A DNA stretch of 64,000 nt from Gammaproteobacteria bacterium (GCA_020850735.1 JADZEE010000031.1:1-64000), one strand, 5' to 3'; shown: positions 19,264-28,455, counted from the stretch's first letter. Numbers and translations are program-made. Notes: generated by a model not told the origin, from the sequence alone.

Positions 19264-19920
19264 TCAGTTGCGCGCCAGATCCTGCTGCAATTTGGCGAGC
19301 AGAGCAGCGGCTTCGGCACGGCGACCCTCGTCGGCGATCGGTCGTTCACTGCGCGCCGGTGCATCGAGCGCCTTGCGCGCGTAGGTTGCGGCCTCGCCGA
19401 ACTTCTTCTGCTCGAACAGGTAGTCGGCGTAGAAGTAGTTGGGATCGATGCCGTCCGGGTTCAGCGCAAGCGCTTTTTGCAGATAGCTGCCCGCCTTCTT
19501 GTCGTCGCCGAAACCGATCGGCCAGCCGGGCACCTGGTAGTACAGGCTGCCGAGCGAGGTGTAGATCGAGCCATCCAGCGCCTGCGGATCGATCTTTTCC
19601 GCTGCGAACAGCAGATCGCGCGCGCCCTTGACCTTGTCGAGCGCGCTGAAGCCGCCGACGACACCCGCTTGCGTGCTGAGGATGATCGCCTTCCAGATGA
19701 GCGGCTCGGCACGCCCGGGATTGACGCGGATCATGTCGTCCGCGGCCTGCTCGAGCGCTTCGAAGGCTTTGCCCTGTTCGTCCCGGGTCGTCTGATACTT
19801 GGCCGTGGCCCATTGTTCCTGGAGCTCGAGCAGGCCGGGGAACGGATCGGCGGCACGCGCCGGCGCGGCCAGCGTGGCAGCGAGGGCCAGTGTCATGATG
19901 AGGAAAGTCGATGTCTTCAT
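19264..19920 (-). CDS. Exported TPR-like protein
   Basis: The 218-residue protein begins with a clear signal peptide (MKTSTFLIMTLALAATLAAP, then ARA/AD cleavage), so it is periplasmic. The mature part is helical with repeat-like units such as EPLIWKAIILSTQAG, GSIYTSLGSLYYQVPGWPIG and DPNYFYADYLFEQKKFGEAA, typical of TPR proteins. It probably binds a partner protein. Its ATG overlaps the stop of the upstream oxidase gene (ATGA), so it is translationally coupled to it, which is notable because the enzymes around it appear cytoplasmic. Confidence 0.8.
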   Translation of the reverse strand: MKTSTFLIMTLALAATLAAPARAADPFPGLLELQEQWATAKYQTTRDEQGKAFEALEQAADDMIRVNPGRAEPLIWKAIILSTQAGVVGGFSALDKVKGARDLLFAAEKIDPQALDGSIYTSLGSLYYQVPGWPIGFGDDKKAGSYLQKALALNPDGIDPNYFYADYLFEQKKFGEAATYARKALDAPARSERPIADEGRRAEAAALLAKLQQDLARN

Positions 19921-20591
19921 GCGGCACTCCTTTCCTGGTCTTCATCCAGGAGTAACGAGCGGAAAATGTCGCCGTAGAGGCGATAGAACATGCGTGCGGC
20001 GTGTGTGACGGCAAGCCGATCGCCGGCATCCTCGAGACGGTTCATGAGCGCCTCGAAGTGCTGCATGTGTTGCTGATCGAGCACGCCGTGCGAGCGCAGA
20101 TAGGTAAGAGCACCATCGGGCAGTCCCAGCACGCGCTGGATGGCGGCGGCGGCACGGGTCGCCAGCGCGACGCTGCTGCCCTCCAGGACGAATACCATGC
20201 CGAACAGCGACAGCGGATTACCGCGCTGGATGCCGTCGTAGGCGTAGGCCACCATGAGCTCGGTCGCCGGCAACGGTGCGGCCAGGCGCGCCTGGTCGGG
20301 ATCCCCGCCGGCGCTGCGGATGTCGTCGAGGATCCACTCCTGGTGGCCCATTTCCTCGGCGATGTAGACGGCGAGGGCCTGGCGCAACCACTGCTGGCGG
20401 GGCGCCACGCGTGCGCCGCAGGCCATGAGCAGCGGCACCGTGTGGCTGACGTGATGATAGGCCTGGCCGAGAAAGGCGAGGTAGCTGCGGCGGCCGATCC
20501 GGCCCTGTATCCCGCGCCGGACCGCTGGAATGGCGAGCAAGGCCTCGCGCGCGTCGTGCGTCGCGCTCGTCAGCTCGTCAAAGTACCGCAT
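19917..20591 (-). CDS. Heme-oxygenase-like di-metal oxidase (HDO / TenA-like fold)
   Basis: The 224-residue all-helical protein fits the iron-containing redox enzyme family. Candidate metal ligands are Glu80 and His83 in AEEMGHQEW, Glu137 in VLEGSS, and Asp172 with His175/His178 in LDQQHMQHFE. In this superfamily such residues bind two irons that activate oxygen. Known relatives decarboxylate fatty acids to alkenes (UndA), make N-oxides or cleave carbon chains (CADD). It overlaps the upstream acyl-adenylating ligase by 14 bp and the downstream TPR gene by 4 bp, so it almost certainly acts in the same pathway. The substrate cannot be stated; a fatty acid or a derivative is the obvious guess. 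Confidence 0.82.
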   Translation of the reverse strand: MRYFDELTSATHDAREALLAIPAVRRGIQGRIGRRSYLAFLGQAYHHVSHTVPLLMACGARVAPRQQWLRQALAVYIAEEMGHQEWILDDIRSAGGDPDQARLAAPLPATELMVAYAYDGIQRGNPLSLFGMVFVLEGSSVALATRAAAAIQRVLGLPDGALTYLRSHGVLDQQHMQHFEALMNRLEDAGDRLAVTHAARMFYRLYGDIFRSLLLDEDQERSAA

Positions 20592-22056
20592 GCAAGTTTT
20601 CCTCGTACAGGGAATCGATCACGGCGGCATGCCGCGCCGCGATCGCGGCGCGGCACGCACGACCATTGGCGGTAAGCTCGCCGCGCGGCGCCGACAAGCC
20701 GTCGGCGAGGACGTGAAAACGGCGGATGGCGGCGTACTCGGGCAGAAAACGGTTGGCCTGCTCGACCGCTTGCGCGGCCTGCGCCACCGACGCACCCCGG
20801 GCCAGCGCGAGCAACGCGACGTTGAACTCACGACCGTCGCCGAACACGACCGCCTGGGCGATGGCCGGGTGTGCCATCAGCTCACTCTCCGGCCAGTGGG
20901 GCGCGATGTTGCGGCCGTAGGCATTGACGATGACGTCCTTCTTGCGACCGTCGAGGTAGAGATAGCCGTCGGCGTCGAAGTGACCGAGATCGCCAGTGGC
21001 GAACAGCTCTGCGGCGCACGCAGGCTCGCCGAGATAGCCGCGCAGAACGGCGCCGCCCACCAGCACCTCACCGTCCGCGGCGACGCGTACGCGCGCATGC
21101 GGCAGCGGGCGGCCGACGCTACCGACCCGATCCGCGCCGGCACGGTTCAGGCTGACCACCGACGCGGCTTCGGTCAGCCCGTAACCTTCGTATACGGGCA
21201 GCCCCGCCGCGCGCGCCTGCTCGATCAGCCGGGGGGCCACCGTACCGCCACCCACGGCCACGAAACGCAGCGACGCGGGCACCACCGAGCCGGCCGCGAC
21301 TGCGGCCGCGAGTACGCGCAGGACCTGCGGCACGAGCACGATCACGGTGGGCTCGAATCGGCTCAGCGTCGCACCGAGGCGCACGGGGTCGACACCGGTC
21401 ATGGACACGCCGATCTCGGCCAGGCGCGGCACGCAGGCGCAGCCGCCCGCGAGCAACGCGCCATACACGGCGACGTTCTCGAGCAACGTGGCGAGCGGCA
21501 GAACGCTGACGATGCGATCGGTACTGCGCGCGTCGGTCGCGTCCCGTAACGATTGCGCGACCGCGACCAGCGCATCGCGGTCGAGACACACGCCCCGGGG
21601 ACGCCCGGTGGTCCCGGAGGTGAAGGTGACCTTGGCGATACCGGGCGCAATGAGTGGCCGGGCGACCGGGCGCAGGAACACGGATAACTCCGAACCGGCA
21701 AGATCGATGCGATCGGCGGCGGCCTCGCCGAAGAGCTGCTCGAGCCGGTCGGGACGGTCGGTCACGATCAAGTCGACACCGGCCGTGCCGAGGACGTGCT
21801 CGAGTTGCGCATCGGAGAAAAACGCCGGCAACGGTACGACCGGTATGCCAGACGCGTTCGCCGCGAGATCCAGCAGCATCCACGCGGGACCATTGTCGAG
21901 CAGCAGCCCCAGTGTGTGCGCGTGCAGGCGCCGGCCGAGCTCTTCGATCAAGCCGGGCAGCGCGCCGTAGCGCAGCGTGGATCGCTCGTCGCGCAGCGCC
22001 GGCGCGAGTGGCCGTTCAATGGCGTGGCGCGCGATCGCTTCCTGGAGAATGTGCAT
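20578..22056 (-). CDS. AMP-binding acyl-adenylating ligase
   Basis: This 492-residue member of the ANL superfamily has TFTSGTTGRPRGV near residue 150, EGYGLTEAA near 295, FATGDLG near 370 and GRKKDVIVNAYGRNI near 386. The C-terminal catalytic-lysine segment reads APRGELTANGRACR, where an Arg stands at the position usually occupied by Lys after NG. That might alter adenylation efficiency. It should activate a carboxylic acid, probably a fatty acid, as acyl-AMP and perhaps acyl-CoA. Its ATG overlaps the stop of the thermostable-hemolysin gene (TGATG), and its 3' end overlaps the oxidase gene. The residues supporting membrane association are not evident. Confidence 0.88.
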   Translation of the reverse strand: MHILQEAIARHAIERPLAPALRDERSTLRYGALPGLIEELGRRLHAHTLGLLLDNGPAWMLLDLAANASGIPVVPLPAFFSDAQLEHVLGTAGVDLIVTDRPDRLEQLFGEAAADRIDLAGSELSVFLRPVARPLIAPGIAKVTFTSGTTGRPRGVCLDRDALVAVAQSLRDATDARSTDRIVSVLPLATLLENVAVYGALLAGGCACVPRLAEIGVSMTGVDPVRLGATLSRFEPTVIVLVPQVLRVLAAAVAAGSVVPASLRFVAVGGGTVAPRLIEQARAAGLPVYEGYGLTEAASVVSLNRAGADRVGSVGRPLPHARVRVAADGEVLVGGAVLRGYLGEPACAAELFATGDLGHFDADGYLYLDGRKKDVIVNAYGRNIAPHWPESELMAHPAIAQAVVFGDGREFNVALLALARGASVAQAAQAVEQANRFLPEYAAIRRFHVLADGLSAPRGELTANGRACRAAIAARHAAVIDSLYEENLHAVL

Positions 22057-22718
22057 CAGCCGTGCACCGGCGCCGGGAACGGGCCCGCGGGTGCGAACGG
22101 GACCAGGTCGCCGAATTCGATGTGCAGCGGCTCGTGATCGGCGTGCCGCCCCGCGCGCGTCTCGAGCAGACGCTGATGGCCCGCGCTGACCGAGCCGCAG
22201 CAAAGCAGCGCGCCCTGATCGTAGTAGCGCCCCCATTGCGCCGCGCGCGCACCGAGACGCGCCGGATCGGCGTTACCGAGAACGATCGGAGCGAAACCCA
22301 GACGCCGGAAACGGTGATACAGCGACCGGACCGTCGTGCACAAAACCCAGCCGAATCCCGCCCGCGCCAGCGCAGCGGCCAGCGCCGCATAAATCCAGCC
22401 AGCGTCGCCGGCGGTCGGGATCGCCAGGTTACCGATCTCGACGATCGAATCGCGGTTCACCGGCACGCCCAGACGCTCGCTGATGACCCGCTCCGCCGGC
22501 GCGTCGAGGTACTGCTCGGAAAAAAACGGTGCCCTTGCACCGACGCGCAGCCCGACCACACCACGCAGCTCGCCCTGGCGAAGGAAACCGAGCAGGTCCG
22601 GACAAAATGCCGATACCTGCGCATCGTAGGCTTCGCGAAACACGCGTTGCACCAGGGCTTCCAGGAGCGGCCGTTGCGGCGCGGCCGGTCCGCACCAGCA
22701 CACCTGCGCAGTGTTCAT
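22056..22718 (-). CDS. Thermostable-hemolysin family protein (GNAT-like)
   Basis: The 220-residue protein matches the Vibrio thermostable hemolysin family. Recognised features are VQRVFREAYDAQVSAFCPDL, a serial core SIVEIGNLAIP near residue 112, LARAGFGWVLCTTVRSLYHR and FRRLGFAPIVLGNADPARL, then WGRYYDQG. Despite the name, the family has an N-acyltransferase-like fold related to acyl-homoserine-lactone synthases, so an acyl transfer role is plausible; direct hemolysis is not shown. The ATG at 22716-22718 is chosen because homology begins right after it, although the frame is open further upstream. It is the first gene of the tightly coupled ligase-oxidase-TPR-SDR operon. Confidence 0.87.
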   Translation of the reverse strand: MNTAQVCWCGPAAPQRPLLEALVQRVFREAYDAQVSAFCPDLLGFLRQGELRGVVGLRVGARAPFFSEQYLDAPAERVISERLGVPVNRDSIVEIGNLAIPTAGDAGWIYAALAAALARAGFGWVLCTTVRSLYHRFRRLGFAPIVLGNADPARLGARAAQWGRYYDQGALLCCGSVSAGHQRLLETRAGRHADHEPLHIEFGDLVPFAPAGPFPAPVHG

Positions 22719-22951
22719 CGTGACCGTGCGCCTGCTTCCCGCCATGCCCGCACACGCCCTACCGACCTCTTCGCAGGCCGCCTGCATGCCACTGTCCCCC
22801 ATTCCGGGCAATCCACCCGACAACGGGGGTGCAAGGGTCGCGCCAACTGCGCGTACCCATACCAATCAGAATGTTAGATCACATTGCCGCCGGCGACCGC
22901 CCGCAACAAACGCGCATCACGCAAGAATTGACTGCAAGAAACGTAGGCTTT

Positions 22952-23500
22952 TCAGCGTGCCGCGGCGCTGCCCGCGCACAGCGCCGCGGCGGCGGAACGG
23001 AATGCGGCCGGCACCGGCAGCCGCAGCACGACGGTCACCGACGTCGCGACCTGACAGTCGAGTACGTAACCGATGGCACCGGGCGTGGCGGTGACGAAGC
23101 GCACCATCGCGTCGATCGAGGCGACGACGTAGGGCGGGGATATGCCCTGGAAATACTGCTCGTTCCAGTAAGCGTCCATGTCCTCGGGCTGCATCGCGAA
23201 CAGCGCTTCCGAAAACATCCGCCGCAGTGGATGCGCCGGCGGCAGGTTGACCGGGATGTAAGGGCGACCGGCGGCGTCGAGCATGATCCGGCGGCGGAAT
23301 ATTGCGCCGAGCGCATCGCCGTCGAACCGCGCCGCAACCACCGCATCGCCCGCAATGACGGCGATCTGCGCCGGCTCGGCCGGCGCCGCACCCGCCCGGG
23401 TGGCCATCCCAAGCGCGGTGGCCAGCAGTGCGGTCGCGCATGCTTGCGCGAACGGGCGCGCGCGGCGGATCCTCGGGAACAAGCTCGCCGATCCGAGCAT
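22952..23500 (-). CDS. Periplasmic phosphate-binding-like protein
   Basis: The 182-residue protein has an N-terminal signal (AQACATALLATALGMATRAG, then A-P). The mature part contains GDALGAIFRRRIMLDAAGRP, INLPP-like VNLPPAHPLRRMFSEALF and GAIGYVLDC. These occur in PstS-like or phosphate ABC substrate-binding domain proteins of about 140-150 residues, with ALGAIFRRRI marking the site where the ligand-binding lobe begins. It probably binds an oxyanion in the periplasm. The ATG at 23498-23500 follows the stop of the porin-like gene by 3 bp, so the two are co-transcribed. This two-gene set is common next to a two-component system. Confidence 0.8.
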   Translation of the reverse strand: MLGSASLFPRIRRARPFAQACATALLATALGMATRAGAAPAEPAQIAVIAGDAVVAARFDGDALGAIFRRRIMLDAAGRPYIPVNLPPAHPLRRMFSEALFAMQPEDMDAYWNEQYFQGISPPYVVASIDAMVRFVTATPGAIGYVLDCQVATSVTVVLRLPVPAAFRSAAAALCAGSAAAR

Positions 23501-23503
23501 CGT

Positions 23504-24631
23504 CTAGAACATGATGCCGAACGACGCGAGCACTCCGCTGGGAGCAACCCGCTCGTTATCGTCGCCGGTGCGGTATTCCAGCTTGAAAACGAGCGGCGAT
23601 CGAGGCCGCCATGCGAGCCCGAGCGTGGCCACCCGTACGCGCGTGTAACTGCGCGAGCCGTCATAGCGCTCGTAGCGAAACACCCCGAAAACGTGGTCGA
23701 CAACAGGCACGACGACCTGCGCGTAAGCTCCCCACTCCGATTCCTCCCGGCCCTCACTCGCCCGGTACACGAGTTCGCTGGTGAACTCGGCGCCGTGCCA
23801 GCGCACGCGCCCGTCGACCCCGGTCAGATGATTGCGTTCGCGGCGATCGCGAATATCGACGTTGGCGTACGAAATCCCGAGCTCGGCCTGATCGCCCCAG
23901 AAGTGATAACGAAGCTGCGCACCGGCCGCGTTGTCGAAGACATTCGAGAACCCGGGCAGGGCGATGTCCTCCGTCGCGCCCTTTTCGGCGGCCGGATCGA
24001 GGGCCTGGCTGTCGTCGACGTAGATGATGTAGTCGATCGAATTTCCCCCCTGGACGGGGATGACCCCGTGTGCGGCGACGCCGGTCGCCTGGTTGGCGAA
24101 CGCCAGCGTGGTGACCAGCGGGCGCGACACCGTCCACACCAGTGGATCGGCGTGCAGCTGGTTCCAGCGACCGACGGGCGTCAGGAACTTGCCCGCGCGC
24201 AGGTTCAACCAGGAGCGCGCGCCGTACTCCACGTACAGGCGCTCGAGCGCCGCCTCGGCGTCGCCGACGTCCACGCCGCGGTCGTCGTCGACGGTGATCG
24301 CGTTCTCCAGCTCGAGCTCGGAGAAGACCAGCCAGCGCTCCGCGGGTTTCCAGTTGACGAACAGGCTCGCGTCGCGCAGATCGAAACGCGCCTGTTCCCC
24401 GTCGAGGTCGCGAAACCGCAGCGTCAGGTAGCCGCCCAGCTGCAGGCGCCGGTCGAACAGGAACCGTCCGCGCTCCGGGGCCGGCGACGCGCCGGCGTCG
24501 CCATCGGTCTGCGCGCCCGCGGCGACGCAGAAGGTCGCCAGCAACAACAGGGCCCCTGCCCGCGACACCGCAGCCGCCCGGAAGACCAGCGCCCTGGAGC
24601 CGTTTGCTGGCGGTTTACGCACGCGATGCAA
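23504..24631 (-). CDS. Porin-like outer-membrane beta-barrel protein
   Basis: The 375-residue protein has a signal sequence (AGALLLLATFCVAAGA) and a mature part of alternating hydrophobic/polar strands ending in FGIMF, a C-terminal aromatic typical for outer-membrane barrels. Strand-like segments include LQLGGYLTLRFRDLDGEQAR, VFSELELENAI and VFKLEYRTGD. It resembles phosphate-selective-porin/carbohydrate-porin-like proteins encoded beside PstS-like genes. The start is uncertain: TTG at 24631 or GTG at 24622, with the divergent histidine kinase starting 86 bp away. It is probably transcribed together with the periplasmic binding protein and may be controlled by the divergent two-component system. 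Confidence 0.82.
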   Translation of the reverse strand: MHRVRKPPANGSRALVFRAAAVSRAGALLLLATFCVAAGAQTDGDAGASPAPERGRFLFDRRLQLGGYLTLRFRDLDGEQARFDLRDASLFVNWKPAERWLVFSELELENAITVDDDRGVDVGDAEAALERLYVEYGARSWLNLRAGKFLTPVGRWNQLHADPLVWTVSRPLVTTLAFANQATGVAAHGVIPVQGGNSIDYIIYVDDSQALDPAAEKGATEDIALPGFSNVFDNAAGAQLRYHFWGDQAELGISYANVDIRDRRERNHLTGVDGRVRWHGAEFTSELVYRASEGREESEWGAYAQVVVPVVDHVFGVFRYERYDGSRSYTRVRVATLGLAWRPRSPLVFKLEYRTGDDNERVAPSGVLASFGIMF

Positions 24632-24716
24632 TTTACCTTATCCTTTGCGGCCACGATGCCGCCGGACGCTGAAGCCGCGTCATGTTAGAGAGCGCCCCGC
24701 AGCAAGACAATAAGCA

Positions 24717-26492
24717 ATGTCCATCCGTCGCACGCTCCTGATCGCCTTTCTCCTGTTCGGCGTCGTTGCCGCCGCCACCATGACCGCTCTTGCCTGGTCG
24801 CGCTCGCGCGCCGCCCTCGACGCGGAGATCCGTCTCAACCTGGAGAGCCAGGCGGTAACGGTCATGCAGCAGATCGAGGCCATCATGTTCGAACGTGTGG
24901 AGAACGTGTACGGCTGGAGCCAGCTCGACCTGATGCAGGAAATACGTCTGGACGACATCGACAAGCGGCTGTCGCGATTTCTGCGCGACATCAAGTCGAG
25001 CTACGCGGGCATCTACCGCAGCATCGTGTGTGTGCGGGACGGACGGATCGTGGCGGCCGCCGATCCCACGCTGATCGGCACCTCGACCCGCGCCGCACCC
25101 ACCTGGCTGACCGTGCAGCTGCCCGCGGCGCGCGTCGAGCTGGCGCGGCCGGACACCACGGCGGGGCAACCCGTACTGACCGTACGCGCACCGTTGCTCG
25201 ACGCCTTCACGGGCAGCGATCTCGGCTACCTGCAGGGGGACTATGACTGGAGCGAGGTGCAGACGCTGCTCGATCATACGGTGGCACAGAGCTCCAGGTT
25301 CGCGATGCTGCTCGATGCCGGCGGGCGCGTACTCGCCGCTTCCAGCGCCGTACGCGCACGTCCGGACCTGCTCGCCGGTGAATTCGCCTCCTTCGCCAGC
25401 GACACCGGCCGCAGCGGCGTCGTGCGCGAAGTCGGGACGCCACTCGGCCACGACCGGCTCCTGGTAGGACACGCGGGCTCCACGGGCTACAACGGACTGC
25501 CGGATTTCGGCTGGCGCCTGCTGGTTCTCGCACCGGAACGAGTGGCATTGCAGCCGGTGACTCATCTGCTCAACACCCTGCTCGCCCTGCTCGTGCTCGC
25601 CGCCGTGGTGGCCGCGGTACTGGCGATCAACCTCTCCGGCCGCATCGCCCGCCCCATACAGGCGCTCACCGAGCTCACGCGGCACATCGACGGCGAGATC
25701 GATCAGCAGCCGGCACCGGTGCAGGGTGCCGACGAAGTGGTGGAGCTCGGGCGCGCTTTCAGGCGCATGATCGTCGATCTGCGCCACTCGCGTGCGCACC
25801 TGGTACGGGTCAGCAAGCTGGCCGCTGTCGGCGAGATGGCTGCCATGCTCGCCCACGAAGTGCGTAACCCCCTCGGCATCGTGCGCTCTTCGGCACAGTT
25901 GCTCGCGCGCCAGCAGGGACTCGACGCGCGCGGTCACGAGATGGTGGATTTCATGGTCCACGAGTGCGACCGGATCAACGCGCTCATCCGCAATCTGCTC
26001 GAAAACGCGCGGCCGCGCGAACCCGCCATGGCGGAGCACGATCTACGCGACATCGTCCGGCAACCGCTGGAGATGCTCCGCGCACGTGCGCAGACCAAAC
26101 GCGTGGCGCTCGAATTCGATGGCGCGGAGCAGCCGTTGCCGATCGTCTGCGATCGCGACCAGATCACGCAGGTCCTGCTCAATCTCGTTTTGAACGCCAT
26201 CCAGATGGTTGCCGACGGTGGCCGGATCGAGATCGCCGCCGGCATGCACGACGGGGCCGCATGGCTGGAAGTACGCGACGACGGCCCGGGGATCCCCGCC
26301 GCACGCCACCAGTTGATACTCGAGCCTTTCGTGACCTTTCGCGACGGCGGTATCGGCCTCGGCCTGACCATCGTGCAGGACATCTTGACCCGCCACGGCG
26401 CGACCCTGACCATCGGCACGAGCGGGCTCGGCGGCGCGAGCCTGCGCATCGACTTCGCCGGCCACCAAACCAGGGACGCCACAGCCGCATGA
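24717..26492 (+). CDS. Membrane sensor histidine kinase
   Basis: This 591-residue kinase has an N-terminal transmembrane helix (about 6-27) and a periplasmic sensor region of about 250 residues, probably Cache-like (AGIYRSIVCVRDGRIVAAAD). A second helix (about 283-305) leads to HAMP (LSGRIARPIQALTELTRHI). The HisKA phospho-acceptor is His380 in MLAHEVRNPLG. The ATPase domain shows an N box (LNLVLNAIQMV), DDGPGIP and GIGLGLTIV. The stop overlaps the start of the response regulator (ATGA), so they form a two-component pair. It is divergent from the porin and phosphate-binding-like genes, which are likely targets. The ligand is not known; this architecture occurs in sensors of small organic acids. 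Confidence 0.93.
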   Translation: MSIRRTLLIAFLLFGVVAAATMTALAWSRSRAALDAEIRLNLESQAVTVMQQIEAIMFERVENVYGWSQLDLMQEIRLDDIDKRLSRFLRDIKSSYAGIYRSIVCVRDGRIVAAADPTLIGTSTRAAPTWLTVQLPAARVELARPDTTAGQPVLTVRAPLLDAFTGSDLGYLQGDYDWSEVQTLLDHTVAQSSRFAMLLDAGGRVLAASSAVRARPDLLAGEFASFASDTGRSGVVREVGTPLGHDRLLVGHAGSTGYNGLPDFGWRLLVLAPERVALQPVTHLLNTLLALLVLAAVVAAVLAINLSGRIARPIQALTELTRHIDGEIDQQPAPVQGADEVVELGRAFRRMIVDLRHSRAHLVRVSKLAAVGEMAAMLAHEVRNPLGIVRSSAQLLARQQGLDARGHEMVDFMVHECDRINALIRNLLENARPREPAMAEHDLRDIVRQPLEMLRARAQTKRVALEFDGAEQPLPIVCDRDQITQVLLNLVLNAIQMVADGGRIEIAAGMHDGAAWLEVRDDGPGIPAARHQLILEPFVTFRDGGIGLGLTIVQDILTRHGATLTIGTSGLGGASLRIDFAGHQTRDATAA

Positions 26493-27847
26493 ATCGTCGC
26501 ACCGTGCTCGTCGTCGACGACGAGATCAAGATGCAGCGCCTGCTGGAGATCATGCTTCAGGACATGGGCCACAACGTCCTGCGCGCCGGTTCGGGCCATG
26601 ACGCACTGGCCATGCTCGAGCGCGAGTCGGTCGATCTCGTCATCACGGATCTGCGCATGCCCGGAATGGACGGCTTGACGCTGCTCAGCACATTGCACGC
26701 GCAGGGACGCACGCTGCCGACCATCATGATCACGGCCCACGGCAACGTCGAAACGGCAGTCGCGGCCATGAAGTACGGCGCCATCGACTTCATCCTGCGG
26801 CCGTTCGAGATCGAGACCGTGGAAATCGCCGTCGCCCGCGCGCTCAACCTCGTCCAGGTGCAGCGCGAGAACACGTTTCTGCGCGACGAGGCCGACCAGG
26901 GCTGGGACGAGCTCATCGGCCGCAGCGCGGAGATGGATAAACTCTATCGGCTCATCGACCACGTGAGCAAGAGCCGTTCCGCGGTGCTCATCGTCGGCGA
27001 GACCGGAACCGGCAAGGAACTCGTCGCGCGCGGCATTCACCGCGCCTCGGGCCGCAGCGGCCTGTTCGTGCCCATCAACTGCGCGGCCATACCCGCCAGC
27101 ATCATGGAAAGCGAGCTGTTCGGACACGTCAAGGGTGCTTTCACCGGCGCGCAGGCCGACCGCGTCGGCAAGTTCGAGGTCGCCGACGGCGGCACGCTGT
27201 TTCTGGACGAGGTCACGGAGATGCCCGTGGAGCTTCAGGCCAAGCTCTTGCGCGTGCTCGAGGAGAGCTGCATCGAACGTCTCGGCAGCAACCGGCGCAT
27301 CGACATCGATCTGCGCGTGGTCGCAGCGACCAACCGCGATCCGGGCGAAGCGGTGCGGGACGGGCAGCTGCGCAAGGACGTGTTCTACCGTTTGAACGTA
27401 CTGCGCGCCGACGTCCCGCCGCTGCGCGCGCGGCGCATGGACGTTCCGCTGCTCGCGCGTCACTTCCTGCAGCGTCACGCCAGCGCCCTCGGCTGCGCCA
27501 CGCCGGATATCGAGGACGCGGCGCTCGAAAAGCTGTGCGCCTACGACTGGCCGGGTAACGTGCGCGAGCTGGACAACGTGATGGAACGCGCCATGGTGCT
27601 GAGCGCCGGATCGACCATTGCGGCCGCGCTGCTCCAGGACCTGTCGATCCTCCCGGCCGCGCCGCAGCCCGCGGCCGCCGCGCCGGGCGAGAGTCTGGCA
27701 TTGCAGCCACGCGTCGAGGCACTCGAACGCGAGCTGATCGGCGCCGCGCTCGCGGCCACCGGTGACAACAAGTCGCGCGCCGCCCGCCTGCTCGACATCA
27801 GCGAACGTTCATTGTGGTACAAGTTGAAGAAATACGCGCTCGGCTGA
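26489..27847 (+). CDS. Sigma54-dependent response regulator (NtrC family)
   Basis: The 452-residue protein starts with a receiver domain (VVDDE, phospho-acceptor Asp54 in [12 protein letters not shown], Lys near 104 replaced by Arg in FILRPFE). The AAA+ domain has Walker A GETGTGKE, the sigma54-contact loop GAFTGA, Walker [10 protein letters not shown] and the arginine finger region [10 protein letters not shown]. The C-terminus ends in a Fis-type helix-turn-helix ([20 protein letters not shown]). It should activate a sigma54 promoter when phosphorylated by the preceding kinase. The receiver's conserved Lys before Pro appears as Arg, which is unusual. A GC palindrome follows the stop. Confidence 0.95.
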   Translation: MNRRTVLVVDDEIKMQRLLEIMLQDMGHNVLRAGSGHDALAMLERESVDLVITDLRMPGMDGLTLLSTLHAQGRTLPTIMITAHGNVETAVAAMKYGAIDFILRPFEIETVEIAVARALNLVQVQRENTFLRDEADQGWDELIGRSAEMDKLYRLIDHVSKSRSAVLIVGETGTGKELVARGIHRASGRSGLFVPINCAAIPASIMESELFGHVKGAFTGAQADRVGKFEVADGGTLFLDEVTEMPVELQAKLLRVLEESCIERLGSNRRIDIDLRVVAATNRDPGEAVRDGQLRKDVFYRLNVLRADVPPLRARRMDVPLLARHFLQRHASALGCATPDIEDAALEKLCAYDWPGNVRELDNVMERAMVLSAGSTIAAALLQDLSILPAAPQPAAAAPGESLALQPRVEALERELIGAALAATGDNKSRAARLLDISERSLWYKLKKYALG

Positions 27848-27852
27848 AACGC

Positions 27853-27866
27853 CCGGCGCGCGCCGG
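27853..27866 (+). terminator. GC-rich palindrome after the response regulator
   Basis: CCGGCGCGCGCCGG is a perfect 14-bp palindrome beginning 6 bp after the stop. It has no T-tract, so it may be only a weak or Rho-assisted transcription end. Confidence 0.3.
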
Positions 27867-27892
27867 CTTGGGGAATACGGGGGTCAATACGA

Positions 27893-28017
27893 GGGTCAGG
27901 TCTTCAGTCTTCAATTCCGCGCCGCGTCATACGGGGGTCAGGTCTTCAGTCTTCAATTCCGCGCCGCGTCCGGCAGACACCTCATTTCGCCGCGTTGAAG
28001 ACTGAAGACCTGACCCC
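27893..28017. repeat. Direct and inverted copies of a REP-like repeat
   Basis: A 36-bp unit beginning GGGTCAGGTCTTCAGTCTTC is repeated exactly at 27893-27928 and 27935-27970 (42-bp period). An inverted copy of its first two thirds lies at 27988-28017, with the ending CGCCGCG modified. The arrangement gives a large potential hairpin. Repeats beginning GGGGTCAGGTCTT are the kind I associate with REP-associated transposases in gammaproteobacteria. No transposase gene is seen nearby. Confidence 0.75.
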
Positions 28018-28455
28018 GTTGTTCGGGCGTTCGGATAAGCGATCATGGGTCGATGGCGGCAGTGCAGGCGAGGGATTGGCAGCACCATGAGACCTGATTG
28101 CACACCGCCATCGCCCGCCCTTGTTGCAACGTTGCGCCCGCGGCATGAGCCATCGAGGGTTGGACGGCACGCGTTGCCGAGCCATGAGATCTGTGCGATC
28201 CGTATTCGCGATCGCCTGGCTCGGACATGCTGGGGAACAGTGGGTCTTCTGGGGCCGCGGATCACGGCCAGGGACGTCGCAGGGCAACTACGCGACTGCC
28301 TTGAGCCTGACGGGTGACTGGTGCGCCACGGCGCAACCAATGCATGAGAACCAAGCGCGCGACGATGCGGCAAGAGCGAAACCTGACGTGATGCGATGGT
28401 TCTTCGCAGAAGATTGTTCGTGCCTGTAGACAGCGGGGGCTGAGGGGCGAACCTC
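28018..28455. other. Gene-free stretch right of the repeats
   Basis: About 440 bp with no recognisable coding sequence; GC is somewhat lower than average. It links the repeat cluster to the acetyl-CoA synthetase fragment and may be part of the same decayed insertion. Confidence 0.4.

Noticed and set aside
22056..22718. Pore-forming hemolysin/virulence factor
   Set aside because: The family name is historical; the sequence looks acyltransferase-like and sits in a metabolic operon, so a toxin call is not supported.
22829..24688. Plus-strand open frame of about 620 codons over the porin and phosphate-binding-like genes
   Set aside because: No homology; the minus strand carries signal peptides and family motifs.
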